This document shows positions 43,895 to 53,147 of a stretch of 64,000 nt of DNA, piece by piece. The DNA is taken from the NCBI GenBank assembly GCA_004297465.1, contig SCUB01000010.1, positions 1 through 64,000 on the forward strand. Reading direction: 5' to 3'. A model generated the notes under the pieces. That model was not told the DNA's origin. It was given only the letters and a program-made list of their open reading frames with translations, and ran no database searches. Source of the DNA: Xanthobacteraceae bacterium. Lineage in GTDB: Bacteria > Pseudomonadota > Alphaproteobacteria > Rhizobiales > Xanthobacteraceae. Positions within the stretch are counted from its first letter, which is position 1; each line of letters opens with the position of its first letter. The position numbers and the translations under genes are program-made.

Positions 43895-46149
43895 CAGCGC
43901 TTCCGCGGCGCCCGTCCGCCCTTGTGCCCATCCTTGCCGTGATAGTGGCGCGGCGGATGGCGCGACGGACGATGGCTCGGCGCTTCGTCCTCGCCTTCGT
44001 GCGGCGCGTCGGCGCGCGAGCGCTCGACCAGCACGCGGCGGCCCTTGCTGTCGGCGATCAGGCCGGCGCGGGTGGTCTTGGGCCGCTCGGCGCGCGGCCT
44101 GCCGGGTTTCTCGTCGCCTGTCGGCTGCAGCGGCAAGTCGAATTCGACGCCGGCGGTTTTCGCCACCTTGTCGCCGAGTTGCTCGCGCAGCACGCGCGTC
44201 TTGACCTCCTCCACCGCGCCCTCGGCGAGTTCGCCGAGCTGGAACGGCCCGTAGGACACGCGGATCAGGCGGTTGACGTCGAGCCCGAGGTGGGCGAGCA
44301 CGTTGCGCACCTCGCGGTTCTTGCCTTCGCGGATGGCGAACGTGATCCAGACATTGGCGCCCTGATCGCGGTCGAGCTTGGCCTCGATGGCGCCGTAGCG
44401 CACGCCCTCGATCTCGATGCCGCCGGCGAGCGCATCGAGCTGCGCCTGGTCGATCGCGCCATGGGCGCGGACGCGGTAGCGCCGCAGCCAGCCGGTTTCG
44501 GGCAGTTCGAGCGCGCGCGCGAGCCCACCGTCATTGGTGAGCAGCAGCAGGCCCTCGGTGTTGAAGTCGAGCCGCCCAATGCTGATGAGGCGAGGCAATT
44601 CCTTCGGCAGCGCCTCGAACACGGTGGGGCGCTGTTCGGGGTCGGCATGGGTCGTCACCAGTCCGCGCGGCTTGTGATAGAGGAACAGCCTTGTGCGCTC
44701 GCGCTCCGGCAGCCGCTCGCCGTCGATGGTGACGACATCGCGCTCGGTGATGTCGAGCGCCGGCGAGGCGATGACGCGGCCGTTGACCGCGACGCGTCCC
44801 TGCGCGATCCACTCCTCGGCGTCGCGGCGCGAGCACAGCCCCGCGCGCGCCACCATCTTGGCGATGCGCTCGCCGGTTTTCTTCACCCGCGACGGAGCAG
44901 GCCGCTCGGAACGGCGCTCGTCCGGCGTCGCGCGCTGGTGGAACGAGGATTTGCGCTCGCGGAAATTCTCACGGCCGCCTTCGCTGCGGTCATCGCCGAA
45001 CGAACGCTTGGCCCGGAACGGCGGCTTGTCGCCGAACGGACGTTTCTCACCGAAGGGACGCTTCTCCCGGAACGGACGATCCTCGCGCTGAGGCCGCCTG
45101 TCGTCGGACGATCGCCGGTCCGCGAAGTCGCGGCCACGCGACGGCGGGCGGCTGTCGCGGCGGTCGTCGCGGCCCTCGGTGCGCTCGCCGCCGAACCGGC
45201 GCGGCGGACGGTCATCATTGCCGAAGTCCCGGCGCGGCGCGCGCGATGGGCGCGGCGCGCGCTGGTCGTCGTCGCGGGCAAAGCGCGGCCGGGGACGCGA
45301 CCGGTCATCCGGCCCCCTGTCCTCGTTAAAGCGGCGGCGCGGCGCGCGGCTCTCGTCGCCGGCACGGGAAAACTCGCGACTCGGTCCCTCGCTGCGATAA
45401 TGGCGGCGCGGGCGCTCGTTCTCCCGCGTCTCGTCGTGCTCGCGGCGCGGACGGTCGTCCGCCCTCGCCTCATTGCGCGGACGATCGCGCCAGCCGCCGC
45501 GCTCGTCGCCGCCACTGCGTGCCGGCCGCTCGCCAAACGCGCGCTTGGGTCCGAACGAACGCTTCTCGCCAGTGTCACGCTTCTCGCCGAACGAACGCTT
45601 GGCGCCAAAGCCCGGCCTGTCGCCGCGCTCGGCCCGGTCGCCACCGAAACCGCGCTTCTCACCAGTGCCGCGCTTTTCGCCGTAGCTTCGCTTCTCGCCA
45701 AAGCCGCGCTTCTCGCTAGTGCCACGCTTCTCGCCGAACGAACGCTTGGCGCCAGAGCCCGGCCTGTCGCCGCGCTCGGCCCGGTCGCCACCGAAACCGC
45801 GCTTCTCACCAGTGCCACCGCTCTTTTCGCCATAGCTTCGCTTCTCGCCAAAGCCGCGCTTCTCGCCGAACGAGCGTTTGGCGCCAGAGCCCGGCCTGTC
45901 GCCGCGCTCGGCCCGGTCGCTACCGAAACCGCGCTTCTCGCCAGTGCCGCGCTTTTCGCCAGTGCCACGTTTCTCACCGAAACGCTTGGCGGACGAACGC
46001 TCGCCGCCGCCCTCCTTGCGGTCGCGGAAGCCGCCGCGCGCGGGACGCTCGTCGCGTCCGCCTTCACGGCGGGGCCCGCGCGGGCCACGGGAGTCGCGTC
46101 GGGGTCCGTTTTTGTTGTTATCTTTTCCGTCGTCGCGATCGCGCGCCAT
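43894..46149 (-). CDS. RluB-family pseudouridine synthase with long repetitive N-terminal extension
   Basis: This is a 751-residue protein. The enzyme proper starts near residue 430 with an S4 RNA-binding domain (MVARAGLCSRRDAEEW). The RluB/E/F catalytic core has GRLDFNTEGLLLLT with Asp528. It makes pseudouridine in large-subunit rRNA. The first about 430 residues are charged low-complexity sequence rich in Arg, Gly, Glu, Lys and Asp, including three copies of a 44-49-residue repeat. A basic C-terminal tail follows the core. Family members normally have 250-400 residues. Such tails are likely disordered and RNA-binding. rsmD follows with a one-base overlap. Confidence 0.93.
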   Translation of the reverse strand: MARDRDDGKDNNKNGPRRDSRGPRGPRREGGRDERPARGGFRDRKEGGGERSSAKRFGEKRGTGEKRGTGEKRGFGSDRAERGDRPGSGAKRSFGEKRGFGEKRSYGEKSGGTGEKRGFGGDRAERGDRPGSGAKRSFGEKRGTSEKRGFGEKRSYGEKRGTGEKRGFGGDRAERGDRPGFGAKRSFGEKRDTGEKRSFGPKRAFGERPARSGGDERGGWRDRPRNEARADDRPRREHDETRENERPRRHYRSEGPSREFSRAGDESRAPRRRFNEDRGPDDRSRPRPRFARDDDQRAPRPSRAPRRDFGNDDRPPRRFGGERTEGRDDRRDSRPPSRGRDFADRRSSDDRRPQREDRPFREKRPFGEKRPFGDKPPFRAKRSFGDDRSEGGRENFRERKSSFHQRATPDERRSERPAPSRVKKTGERIAKMVARAGLCSRRDAEEWIAQGRVAVNGRVIASPALDITERDVVTIDGERLPERERTRLFLYHKPRGLVTTHADPEQRPTVFEALPKELPRLISIGRLDFNTEGLLLLTNDGGLARALELPETGWLRRYRVRAHGAIDQAQLDALAGGIEIEGVRYGAIEAKLDRDQGANVWITFAIREGKNREVRNVLAHLGLDVNRLIRVSYGPFQLGELAEGAVEEVKTRVLREQLGDKVAKTAGVEFDLPLQPTGDEKPGRPRAERPKTTRAGLIADSKGRRVLVERSRADAPHEGEDEAPSHRPSRHPPRHYHGKDGHKGGRAPRKR
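45584..45990. repeat. In-frame coding repeats in the pseudouridine synthase gene
   Basis: Three copies of a unit begin near 45584, 45731 and 45863. Offsets of 147 and 132 bases separate the matching landmark GGCGCCA(A/G)AGCCCGG at 45601, 45748 and 45880. Both offsets are multiples of three, so the frame is kept. Each unit encodes GEKRGFG, DRAERGDRPG and AKRSFGEKR. Smaller GEKR-type repeats lie within each unit. Such arrays change copy number by slippage or recombination. Confidence 0.9.
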
Positions 46150-46186
46150 TCTGTGTTCTTTTCATGGTAGAGCTGATCCCCCTGTC

Positions 46187-46233
46187 CGGGATCATGCTTT
46201 GTTCTAATCTTTTTGCCAAAAACCGGTGCCCGC
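46187..46233. repeat. Possible copy of a rhizobial intergenic repeat
   Basis: The stretch with GGGATCATGC and, further right, AAAAACCGGTGCCCGC resembles from memory a common Hyphomicrobiales intergenic repeat of the form AAAACCGGT...GGATCATGC. It lies in the 144-base divergent gap between the pseudouridine synthase gene and tadA. Only one copy is in the window, so I cannot confirm it internally. Confidence 0.35.
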
Positions 46234-46293
46234 CGTGCGCAGATCGTGCCGGGAAGGGATGCTGATAGCAGAGTTTACGGGGCGCGACGAGGC

Positions 46294-46740
46294 ATGAAGG
46301 CGATTTCTTTCATGGATTTGGCGCTGGCCGAGGCCCGCGCCGCCGGGGCCGTCGGCGAGGTCCCGGTGGGCTGCGTGGTGGTCAAGGACGGCGTGGTGAT
46401 CGGGCGGGCCGGCAACCGGACGCTGACCGACCGCGACCCCACCGCCCACGCCGAAATGCTGGCGCTGCGCCAGGCGGCGCGCGCGCTCGGCAGCGAGCGG
46501 CTTATCGACTGCGATCTTTACGTGACGCTGGAGCCGTGCGTGATGTGCGCGGGCGCGATGTCGTTCGCGCGCATCCGCCGGCTGTATTACGGCGCCGCCG
46601 ATCCCAAGGGCGGCGCGGTCGATCACGGCGTGCATTTCTTTGCCGCCGCCACCTGCCATCATCGGCCCGAGGTCTACGGCGCGGTCGGCGAACGTGAGGC
46701 GGCAAGCCTCCTGCGCGGCTTCTTCCAGGCGCGGCGCTAG
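46294..46740 (+). CDS. tadA: tRNA-specific adenosine deaminase
   Basis: Converts A34 to inosine in tRNA-Arg(ACG). It has 148 residues. The zinc and proton-shuttle motif is HAE at 52-54 and the second zinc motif PCVMC at 81-85. The start [14 protein letters not shown] at 46294 has GAGG upstream; an earlier in-frame extension lacks family similarity. It diverges from the pseudouridine synthase gene and its stop overlaps by two bases that of the convergent hydrolase gene. Confidence 0.95.
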   Translation: MKAISFMDLALAEARAAGAVGEVPVGCVVVKDGVVIGRAGNRTLTDRDPTAHAEMLALRQAARALGSERLIDCDLYVTLEPCVMCAGAMSFARIRRLYYGAADPKGGAVDHGVHFFAAATCHHRPEVYGAVGEREAASLLRGFFQARR

Positions 46741-47633
46741 AAAAACCCCAGGAGCGCCCGCGCCGTCTCGCGCGGATTCTCCTCCGGGATGAAGTGGCCG
46801 GAATCGATCGCCTCGCCCGACACCTCCTTCGCCCATTTGCGCCAGGTGACGAGCGGCGTCGCCGCCGAGGAGGCAATGCCGGCGCCGCCCCACAGCGCGA
46901 GAAGCGGCGCGCCGATGCTGTTGCCCGCGGCAAGGTCGGCGGTGTCATGCTCGACATCGGCGTGGGCGCCGGCGCGATAATCCTCGCAACTCGCGTGGAT
47001 GCGCAACGGATCGCTCATCGCGGTCAGGTAATGGGTGAGCGCGCGCGGATCGAACGCCGACAGGTCCCTCGCCTTGGTCCAGCTCGCGAGCTTGTAGCGG
47101 AAGAAGAACTCGGCCTGGCCGCCGATCAGCTTCTCCGGCAGCGGGGCCGGCTGCGCCAGAAAAGTCCAGTGATAGATCCTGAGGCCGTAGGCGCGGTCGA
47201 GCCTGGCCCAGTATTCATAGGTCGGCAGGATGTCGAGCACGGCGATCTTGGTCAGCCGGCCCGGATGGTCGAGCGCGAGGCGATAGGCGACGCGGCCGCC
47301 GCGATCATGCCCGGCGATGGCGAAGCGGGCATGGCCGAGCTTCTCCATCAGCTCGATCATCGCCAGCGCCATCGCGCGCTTGGTGTAGGGCGTGTGCGCC
47401 TCGTCGGTCGGCGGCACGTCCGACCAGCCGTAGCCGGGAAGATCGGGAATGACGAGGGTGAAGCGCTCGGCCAGGGCCGGGGCCACCTTGTGCCACATCA
47501 CGTTCGTTTGCGGATAGCCGTGCAGCAACAGAAGCGGCGGGCCCTTGCCGCCGACACGCGCGTGGACGCGGCCGAGCCGGGTCGCGGTCCATTCGGCGGC
47601 GAAACCGGGAAAAAGATCGGCCAGATCAGGCAT
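46737..47633 (-). CDS. Fluoroacetate dehalogenase-like alpha/beta hydrolase
   Basis: This is a 298-residue hydrolase starting [11 protein letters not shown]. From memory it aligns closely and with the same numbering to the Rhodopseudomonas palustris fluoroacetate dehalogenase RPA1163. The nucleophile is Asp110 in GHDRGGR, with carboxylate-binding Arg111 and Arg114. Asp134 is the acid partner and His280 the base (DSGHF). The fluoride pocket residues His155, Trp156 and Tyr219 are also present. It should hydrolyse fluoroacetate or related haloacids. An epoxide hydrolase is the main alternative, but the two arginines and the His-Trp-Tyr trio favour dehalogenase. It lies 41 bases after purD with no other catabolic gene nearby. 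Confidence 0.85.
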   Translation of the reverse strand: MPDLADLFPGFAAEWTATRLGRVHARVGGKGPPLLLLHGYPQTNVMWHKVAPALAERFTLVIPDLPGYGWSDVPPTDEAHTPYTKRAMALAMIELMEKLGHARFAIAGHDRGGRVAYRLALDHPGRLTKIAVLDILPTYEYWARLDRAYGLRIYHWTFLAQPAPLPEKLIGGQAEFFFRYKLASWTKARDLSAFDPRALTHYLTAMSDPLRIHASCEDYRAGAHADVEHDTADLAAGNSIGAPLLALWGGAGIASSAATPLVTWRKWAKEVSGEAIDSGHFIPEENPRETARALLGFF

Positions 47634-47674
47634 GGCGTTCCTCCGTTGGAGAATGCGCTTGAAGCCGACGCGCT

Positions 47675-48943
47675 TCAGTCCGCCTTCTCGCGCGCAATCG
47701 CCTGCCAGCCGATGTCGCGGCGGCAGAAGCCCTCCGGCCAGCGGATGCGATCGATGGCCGCATAGGCGCGCGCCCGCGCCTCGCCGACCGTCTTGCCGCT
47801 CGCGGTGACGTTGAGCACGCGGCCGCCATTGGCGAGGATCGCATCGCCCTGCGCCCTGGTGCCGGCATGGAAGATCTGCACGCCCTCGACCTGCCCGGCC
47901 TCGGCCAGCCCCTCGATGCGCGTGCCCTTGGCGTAATCGCCGGGATAGCCGTTGGCCGCCATCACCACGGTCAGCGCGGGCTCGTCGAACCAGCGCAGGT
48001 CGAAATGCGCGAGCTGGCCGTCGCACGAGGCCAACAGCGCCGGAACGAGGTCCGACATCAGCCGCAGCATCAGCACCTGGCATTCCGGATCGCCGAACCG
48101 CACATTGTATTCGATCAGCTCGGGGCCGTCGGCCGTGATCATCAGCCCGGCGTAGAGCACGCCTTTATAAGGGCAGCCCATCGCCGCCATGGCTTTCAGC
48201 GTCGGGCGCACGATCTCGTCCATGGCGCGCGCGCACATCGCTTCCGACATCACCGGGGCCGGCGAATAGGCCCCCATGCCGCCGGTGTTGGGGCCCTTGT
48301 CGCCGTCGAAGGCGCGCTTGTGGTCCTGCGCGGTGGCGAGCGGCAGCGCGGTAACGCCGTCGCACAGCACGAAGAACGAAGCCTCCTCGCCGGTCAGGAA
48401 CTCCTCGACCACGGCTTCGCCTTTGCCCTCGCCGAGCATGGCGTCGATGGCGGCCTCGGCCTCGGCGAGCGTCATCGCCACCACCACACCCTTGCCGGCG
48501 GCGAGGCCGTCGGCCTTGACCACGATCGGCGCGCCCCGCGCGCGGATATAGGCCTTCGCCATCGCCGCGTCGGAAAACCGCTCATAGGCGGCGGTGGGAA
48601 TACCATTCGCCTTGCACAGATCCTTGGTGAAGCCCTTGGAGCCTTCAAGCCGGGCCGCCAGCCTGGAGGGCCCGAACGCCTTGATGCCGGCTGCGGCAAG
48701 GTCATCGACGATGCCGGCGGCGAGCGGCGCCTCGGGGCCGACCACCACGAGGTCCACGGCATTGGCCTTGCAGAACGCGATCACCGCGCCATGGTCGGCG
48801 ACGTCGAGCGCCACGCACTCGGCCTCGCTGGCGATGCCGGCGTTGCCCGGCGCGCACCACAGCCGGGTGAGCAGCGGGGAGGCGGCGATTTTCCAGGCCA
48901 GCGCGTGTTCGCGCCCGCCCGAGCCAAGCAGAAGGATATTCAT
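47675..48943 (-). CDS. purD: Phosphoribosylamine-glycine ligase
   Basis: Second step of purine synthesis: ATP-dependent joining of phosphoribosylamine and glycine. It has 422 residues. The N-terminus [17 protein letters not shown] is diagnostic. The ATP-grasp domain follows with [13 protein letters not shown], the [14 protein letters not shown] loop and [12 protein letters not shown]. The start at 48943 is fixed by the family N-terminus. It diverges from xseA across 139 bases. Confidence 0.97.
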   Translation of the reverse strand: MNILLLGSGGREHALAWKIAASPLLTRLWCAPGNAGIASEAECVALDVADHGAVIAFCKANAVDLVVVGPEAPLAAGIVDDLAAAGIKAFGPSRLAARLEGSKGFTKDLCKANGIPTAAYERFSDAAMAKAYIRARGAPIVVKADGLAAGKGVVVAMTLAEAEAAIDAMLGEGKGEAVVEEFLTGEEASFFVLCDGVTALPLATAQDHKRAFDGDKGPNTGGMGAYSPAPVMSEAMCARAMDEIVRPTLKAMAAMGCPYKGVLYAGLMITADGPELIEYNVRFGDPECQVLMLRLMSDLVPALLASCDGQLAHFDLRWFDEPALTVVMAANGYPGDYAKGTRIEGLAEAGQVEGVQIFHAGTRAQGDAILANGGRVLNVTASGKTVGEARARAYAAIDRIRWPEGFCRRDIGWQAIAREKAD

Positions 48944-49082
48944 GGAGCGCCGCATTTTCGTGTGGGTAGGCCAGTAAAGCCCGGCGGAGGTTATCGGTGC
49001 CGGAAAACGTGTAGCATGGCCCCGTCCTGCCGCAACAGATTCGCGTCCCGGCAGGGGTTCCGCGTCCCAAGAGATTTGCCCG

Positions 49083-50666
49083 ATGTCCGAAGCCCCGCGC
49101 GCCAATGTCGTGGAACTGACGGTGTCCGAACTGTCCGCCGCGCTCAAGCGCACGGTGGAGGACATCTACGGCCATGTCCGGGTGCGCGGCGAGATTTCCG
49201 GCTTTCGCGGCCCCCATTCCTCCGGCCATTGCTATTTCGCGCTCAAGGACGACGGCGCCCGGCTCGAGGCGGTGATCTGGAAGGGCGTGTTCGGCCGCCT
49301 GCGCTTCAAGCCGCAGGAGGGGCTGGAGGTCATCGCCACCGGCAAGCTCACCACCTATCCGGGCTCGTCGAAATACCAGATCGTGATCGAGGCGCTGGAA
49401 CCGGCCGGCGTCGGCGCGCTGATGGCGCTCCTTGAGGAGCGCAAGAAGAAGCTCGCCGCCGAGGGCCTGTTCGACCCTTCACGCAAGCAGCTCCTGCCGT
49501 GGCTGCCCGAGGTGATCGGCGTGGTGACCTCGCCGACCGGCGCGGTGATCCGCGACATCCTGCACCGGCTCTCCGACCGCTTCCCGCGCCGCGTGCTGGT
49601 GTGGCCGGTGCGGGTGCAGGGCGACGGCGCCGCCGAGCAGGTCGCGGCCGCCATCCGCGGCTTCAACGCGCTCTCCGCGCATGGGCCGATCCCCCGCCCC
49701 GACCTCCTGATCGTGGCGCGCGGCGGCGGCTCGCTCGAGGACCTGTGGGCGTTCAACGAGGAAATCGTGGTGCGTGCGGCCGCCGAGAGCATGATCCCGC
49801 TGATCTCCGCGGTCGGACACGAAACCGATGTGACGCTGATCGACTTCGCCGCCGACCGGCGGGCTCCCACTCCCACCGCCGCCGCCGAGATGGCGGTGCC
49901 GGTGCGCGCCGAACTGATGGTCAGGGTGGACGGGCTGGCGCGGCGGACATTCGCGGCCTGGCAGCGCTGCCTCGAGGAGCGCCGCGTCGAACTGCGCGCG
50001 GCGGCGCGGGCGCTGCCCGGCGCGGCCGAGTTGCTGGCACTGCCGCGCCAGCGGCTCGACGGCGCGACGGGCGCATTGCCGCGCGCGCTGCGCGCCAGCA
50101 CCCACAGCCATTTCCGCCGCTACGCCGTCATCAGTTCGCGGCTGACGCTCGGCGTGTTGCGCGGCCAGCTTCATCATGCCCGGCAGCGCGGCATGATCGC
50201 CGGCGACCGGCTGCGTCATTGCACCCTGACGCAGCTCACCCGCAGCCGCGATCGCTTCATCGTGCTCGACGCACGGCTTGCCACCTCGCTGCGCGCCAAT
50301 GCCGAAGCCTACCGCGCCCGCATCGCGCGCGAGCACGAACGCGTGGCGCGGCTGTTCGAGCGCGCCCATCGCGCGGTCGGGATCACGTGCCAGCGTTATG
50401 GCGCGCGCATCGGTCATGCCGGGCAACTGCTGGAAGCGCTGTCCTACCGCGCGGTGCTGGCGCGCGGCTTCGCGCTGGTGCGCGACGCCCATGACCAGCC
50501 GCTGCACGCGGCGGCGGCGATCGCGCCGGGCGCGCGGCTCAGCCTGGAATTTGCCGATGGGCGTGTTTCCGCCACCGCCACCGACGCGGAAAAGCCGCCG
50601 CAGACGGCCAAGTCCGCCGCGCCGCCGCGCCGGGGACGCGATAATTCCCAGGGCGATTTGTTCTAA
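49083..50666 (+). CDS. xseA: Exodeoxyribonuclease VII large subunit
   Basis: This is a 527-residue subunit. It has an OB-fold DNA-binding domain ([16 protein letters not shown]), the nuclease core ([55 protein letters not shown]), then a long coiled-coil segment and a C-terminal tail ending QGDLF. Exo VII degrades single-stranded DNA to oligonucleotides. The small subunit xseB is not in the window. The ATG at 49083 follows AAGAGATTTGCCCG. Confidence 0.95.
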   Translation: MSEAPRANVVELTVSELSAALKRTVEDIYGHVRVRGEISGFRGPHSSGHCYFALKDDGARLEAVIWKGVFGRLRFKPQEGLEVIATGKLTTYPGSSKYQIVIEALEPAGVGALMALLEERKKKLAAEGLFDPSRKQLLPWLPEVIGVVTSPTGAVIRDILHRLSDRFPRRVLVWPVRVQGDGAAEQVAAAIRGFNALSAHGPIPRPDLLIVARGGGSLEDLWAFNEEIVVRAAAESMIPLISAVGHETDVTLIDFAADRRAPTPTAAAEMAVPVRAELMVRVDGLARRTFAAWQRCLEERRVELRAAARALPGAAELLALPRQRLDGATGALPRALRASTHSHFRRYAVISSRLTLGVLRGQLHHARQRGMIAGDRLRHCTLTQLTRSRDRFIVLDARLATSLRANAEAYRARIAREHERVARLFERAHRAVGITCQRYGARIGHAGQLLEALSYRAVLARGFALVRDAHDQPLHAAAAIAPGARLSLEFADGRVSATATDAEKPPQTAKSAAPPRRGRDNSQGDLF

Positions 50667-50707
50667 AGACGACCTGTTCTGAAAACGGCTGCGGAGCCGG
50701 CGGCGCC

Positions 50708-52099
50708 TTACCCCGTCCGGCGCTTCGGCTCCGGCTTGCTCTCCACCCGGCGTTCCGGGCCGAGATAGTGCGGATCCTGGCCCCGGCGGCGATCGAACAT
50801 GCCCTGGCGCATCGCGCTCAGGAAGCCGCGGATCTCGTGCGCCAGCGATTCGGTCTGGGTCGAGACGGTCTGCGAGGCCTGCTTGGTCTCGCTGGCGATA
50901 TTGGCGGTGCCGCTCGCGTTGTCGGTCACGCCATGGACATTGCCGGTGATGTCGCGCATGCCGGAAAACGCCTGTTCGATGTTGCGCGCGATTTCCGTGG
51001 TGGCCTCGGTCTGCGAGCCGACCGCCCGGGCGACATGATCGGTGATCTCCGCCACCTCGCTGACAATGGCGCCGATGCCGTTGATGGCCTCGACCGCGCT
51101 GCGCGTGGTGCTCTGCACCTCGGCGATGTGCTCGGAGATTTCCTGCGTCGCCTTGGCGGTCTGCCCCGCCAGCGCCTTGACCTCCTGCGCCACCACGGCA
51201 AAACCGCGGCCGGCGTCGCCGGCGCGCGCCGCCTCGATGGTGGCGTTGAGCGCCAAGAGGTTGGTCTGCTCGGCCACCGCGGTGATGAGCTTCACCACCT
51301 CGCCGATATGGTCGGTGGCCTTGCGCAGGCCCTGCACCGTGCGGTTGGTGTCCTCCACCCTGGATACCGCCTGGCGCGCGATCTCGGTGGAGCGGTGCAC
51401 CTCGTCGGCGATCTCCGACGCGCTGCTGGTAAGTTGTGCGGTCGCGCTGGCCACCGTCTGCATGTTGACCGTGGCTTCCTCCGAGGCCGACGCGACCGCG
51501 CTGGCAAGTTCGCGCGTGGTGCCGGCGCCCCCCGTCAGCGTATCGGCGGTGCGGTCCATTGTCATCGAGGCATCGGACAGCGAATCGATGATGGCGACGA
51601 CGTTGTGCTCGAACTGCGTCGCCGTGTTGTCGAAACTCTCGACACGCTGGCGCACCGCTTCGGTGGCGTCGTTGCTGATGATCGCCGCGTTGCGCAGCGC
51701 GCCGTGCAGGCCTTCGAGCAGGATGCGGCGATGGTACTTGTTGTCGCACACCGCCTTCATCGAGGCGCCGGCCTCGCGCACGAACGCATCGCAGCGGTCG
51801 ATCATGTCGTTGAGCGCAAGCTGCATGACGCCGAGGTCGCCGCGCTCGAGCCTGCCGAGAACGCGGGCCTCGAAGTCGCCCCGCGCGATGGCGCGGCAGA
51901 CGGCGCCCATCTCGCCAAGCGCGCGGCGCGCCTGCAGGTTCGCCAGCACGGTCAGCAGGGAACCGATGGCGGCAATCCCGAGGCCGGCCGCGATCAGTTC
52001 GTGCTGGTCGAACAGTGCGCCGGCAAGTCCCAGCCCCGCGCCAAGGGTGGCGGCGACCGAGCAGGCCAGCGACCTAGAGAGAGAAGACCAATTCGTCAT
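50708..52099 (-). CDS. Methyl-accepting chemotaxis protein lacking its own sensor domain
   Basis: This is a 463-residue receptor. Two closely spaced hydrophobic helices (about 12-32 and 34-54) leave almost no periplasmic loop. A HAMP-like segment follows ([15 protein letters not shown]), then a long helical signalling domain with the hairpin tip [18 protein letters not shown] at 277-294. There is no periplasmic or PAS domain. The upstream gene encodes an Aer-like PAS protein and overlaps it by 26 bases, so sensing is probably done in trans. The start at 52099 has AGGGG upstream. A short basic tail without an obvious CheR-binding pentapeptide ends the protein. Confidence 0.9.
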   Translation of the reverse strand: MTNWSSLSRSLACSVAATLGAGLGLAGALFDQHELIAAGLGIAAIGSLLTVLANLQARRALGEMGAVCRAIARGDFEARVLGRLERGDLGVMQLALNDMIDRCDAFVREAGASMKAVCDNKYHRRILLEGLHGALRNAAIISNDATEAVRQRVESFDNTATQFEHNVVAIIDSLSDASMTMDRTADTLTGGAGTTRELASAVASASEEATVNMQTVASATAQLTSSASEIADEVHRSTEIARQAVSRVEDTNRTVQGLRKATDHIGEVVKLITAVAEQTNLLALNATIEAARAGDAGRGFAVVAQEVKALAGQTAKATQEISEHIAEVQSTTRSAVEAINGIGAIVSEVAEITDHVARAVGSQTEATTEIARNIEQAFSGMRDITGNVHGVTDNASGTANIASETKQASQTVSTQTESLAHEIRGFLSAMRQGMFDRRRGQDPHYLGPERRVESKPEPKRRTG

Positions 52100-52595
52100 A
52101 CGACATCCCCTTGGAACTGACAAAATCGGTCAGGAATCGGAAGCCGTGAGCCAGCTCGTCCTTGCCGTTGGCATGGCGGCGCTCTTCGGTCAGCACCTGC
52201 GCGTAAAGCGGAACGATTGCGCGTTCGAGCACGCCCCGGTCGGGGACGCGCCGGTTGGAGTGATAGCCGATGAGTTGTTTGTTGGCGTCGTAAGAGGGCG
52301 TGACGTGGGCGAACACCCAGTAGAAATCGCCGCGCCTGGTCATGTTCTTCACATAAGCGAAGACCTCCTGGCCGCTGGCGATGGTGTCCCACAGCAGCTT
52401 GAAGACGCTGCGCGGCATGTCGGGATGGCGCACGATGCTGTGCGGCTGTCCGACGAGTTCATCGCGCGTGTAACCGGCAACGTCGCAAAATACCTTATTG
52501 GCGTACGTGATGCGGCCCTTGAGATCTGTCTTGGAGACGATGATGTCGGCAGCGTCGAAAGTGACCTCGACGTTGGTGGGCATAACTGTGGGCAT
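52074..52595 (-). CDS. Aer-type PAS domain protein
   Basis: This is a 173-residue single PAS domain protein. The core resembles the FAD-binding PAS of E. coli Aer: [33 protein letters not shown] and [14 protein letters not shown], with VPLYAQVL at the end. It probably binds FAD and senses oxygen or redox state. It has no membrane span or signalling domain of its own; the overlapping downstream gene provides those. The start at 52595 is tentative; 52583 and 52631 are in frame. Confidence 0.88.
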   Translation of the reverse strand: MPTVMPTNVEVTFDAADIIVSKTDLKGRITYANKVFCDVAGYTRDELVGQPHSIVRHPDMPRSVFKLLWDTIASGQEVFAYVKNMTRRGDFYWVFAHVTPSYDANKQLIGYHSNRRVPDRGVLERAIVPLYAQVLTEERRHANGKDELAHGFRFLTDFVSSKGMSYDELVFSL

Positions 52596-52916
52596 TCGGG
52601 CGCCCCATGGTGATTGACGTTCGCCGATCATCTACCTTGACTATTGTCAATAAGTTAAACGCGCAGATGCTTTGCGGATAATTTCCCGCCATGGCGATTT
52701 TGTCGCCGGACAGCGCATCCCCTCGCAGGTGCGGGATTCCGGATTTTCGCGCGGCACGCGAGGCCGGCTGGATGCCACGCCATGCCCTCCATGATGAGAA
52801 AAATTTCATCCGGCGGCGGCTTCGACGATTTTCATTGACCGGCCCGCGCTTATATTGGGGCAGGAATAATATTCATGTGCGAGGGGCATGCGCCCCCGTT
52901 TCCAGTCGAGGCAAGC
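52596..52916. other. 321-base divergent intergenic region between PAS gene and DUF2093 gene
   Basis: No gene is supported. It contains a perfect short palindrome TTGAC-TATT-GTCAA at 52637-52650, close to the PAS gene start, which may be an operator. An imperfect dyad GATGA...TCATC lies at 52793-52810. TATATT at 52851 could be a -10 box for the DUF2093 gene, without a well-spaced -35. The stretch 52780-52880 is AT-richer than its surroundings. Confidence 0.4.
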
Positions 52917-53147
52917 ATGTTGCACAAGTCGGGCTCATCGTCGCGGCATAGCGGCCAGGCGCATCTCCAGTATCTTGACGGCGACTTCCGCGTCGTCTCG
53001 CCCGGCGGCTACGTCGTGTGTGCCGTCACCGGCGCGCAGATCAAGCTGGAAGAACTGAAATACTGGAGCGTCGATCTGCAGGAAGCCTACGCCTCGCCCG
53101 AGGCGGTGATGCGCCGGCATCATCCCGCGCTGCGCATCAAGCCGTAA
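52917..53147 (+). CDS. DUF2093 domain-containing protein
   Basis: This is a 76-residue protein typical of alphaproteobacteria. The conserved core reads YLDGDFRVVSPGGYVVCAVT, then IKLEELKYWSVDLQEAYAS. The single CAVTG-type site and the phrase YWSV are the family marks. Function is unknown. The start at 52917 follows GAGG; an upstream in-frame ATG at 52875 is less likely. Its 3' end overlaps the convergent lpxK by 11 bases. In many relatives this gene adjoins the lipid A genes. Confidence 0.88.
   Translation: MLHKSGSSSRHSGQAHLQYLDGDFRVVSPGGYVVCAVTGAQIKLEELKYWSVDLQEAYASPEAVMRRHHPALRIKP

Noticed and set aside
43924-46170. A 748-codon open frame on the plus strand opposite the pseudouridine synthase
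   Set aside because: The predicted protein is mostly Ala, Leu and Arg repeats created by the repetitive coding strand. The opposite strand has clear S4 and synthase motifs.
50667-50707. An intrinsic terminator between convergent xseA and the receptor gene
   Set aside because: The only hairpin, CGGCT-GCGG-AGCCG, is short and has no T-run in either direction.
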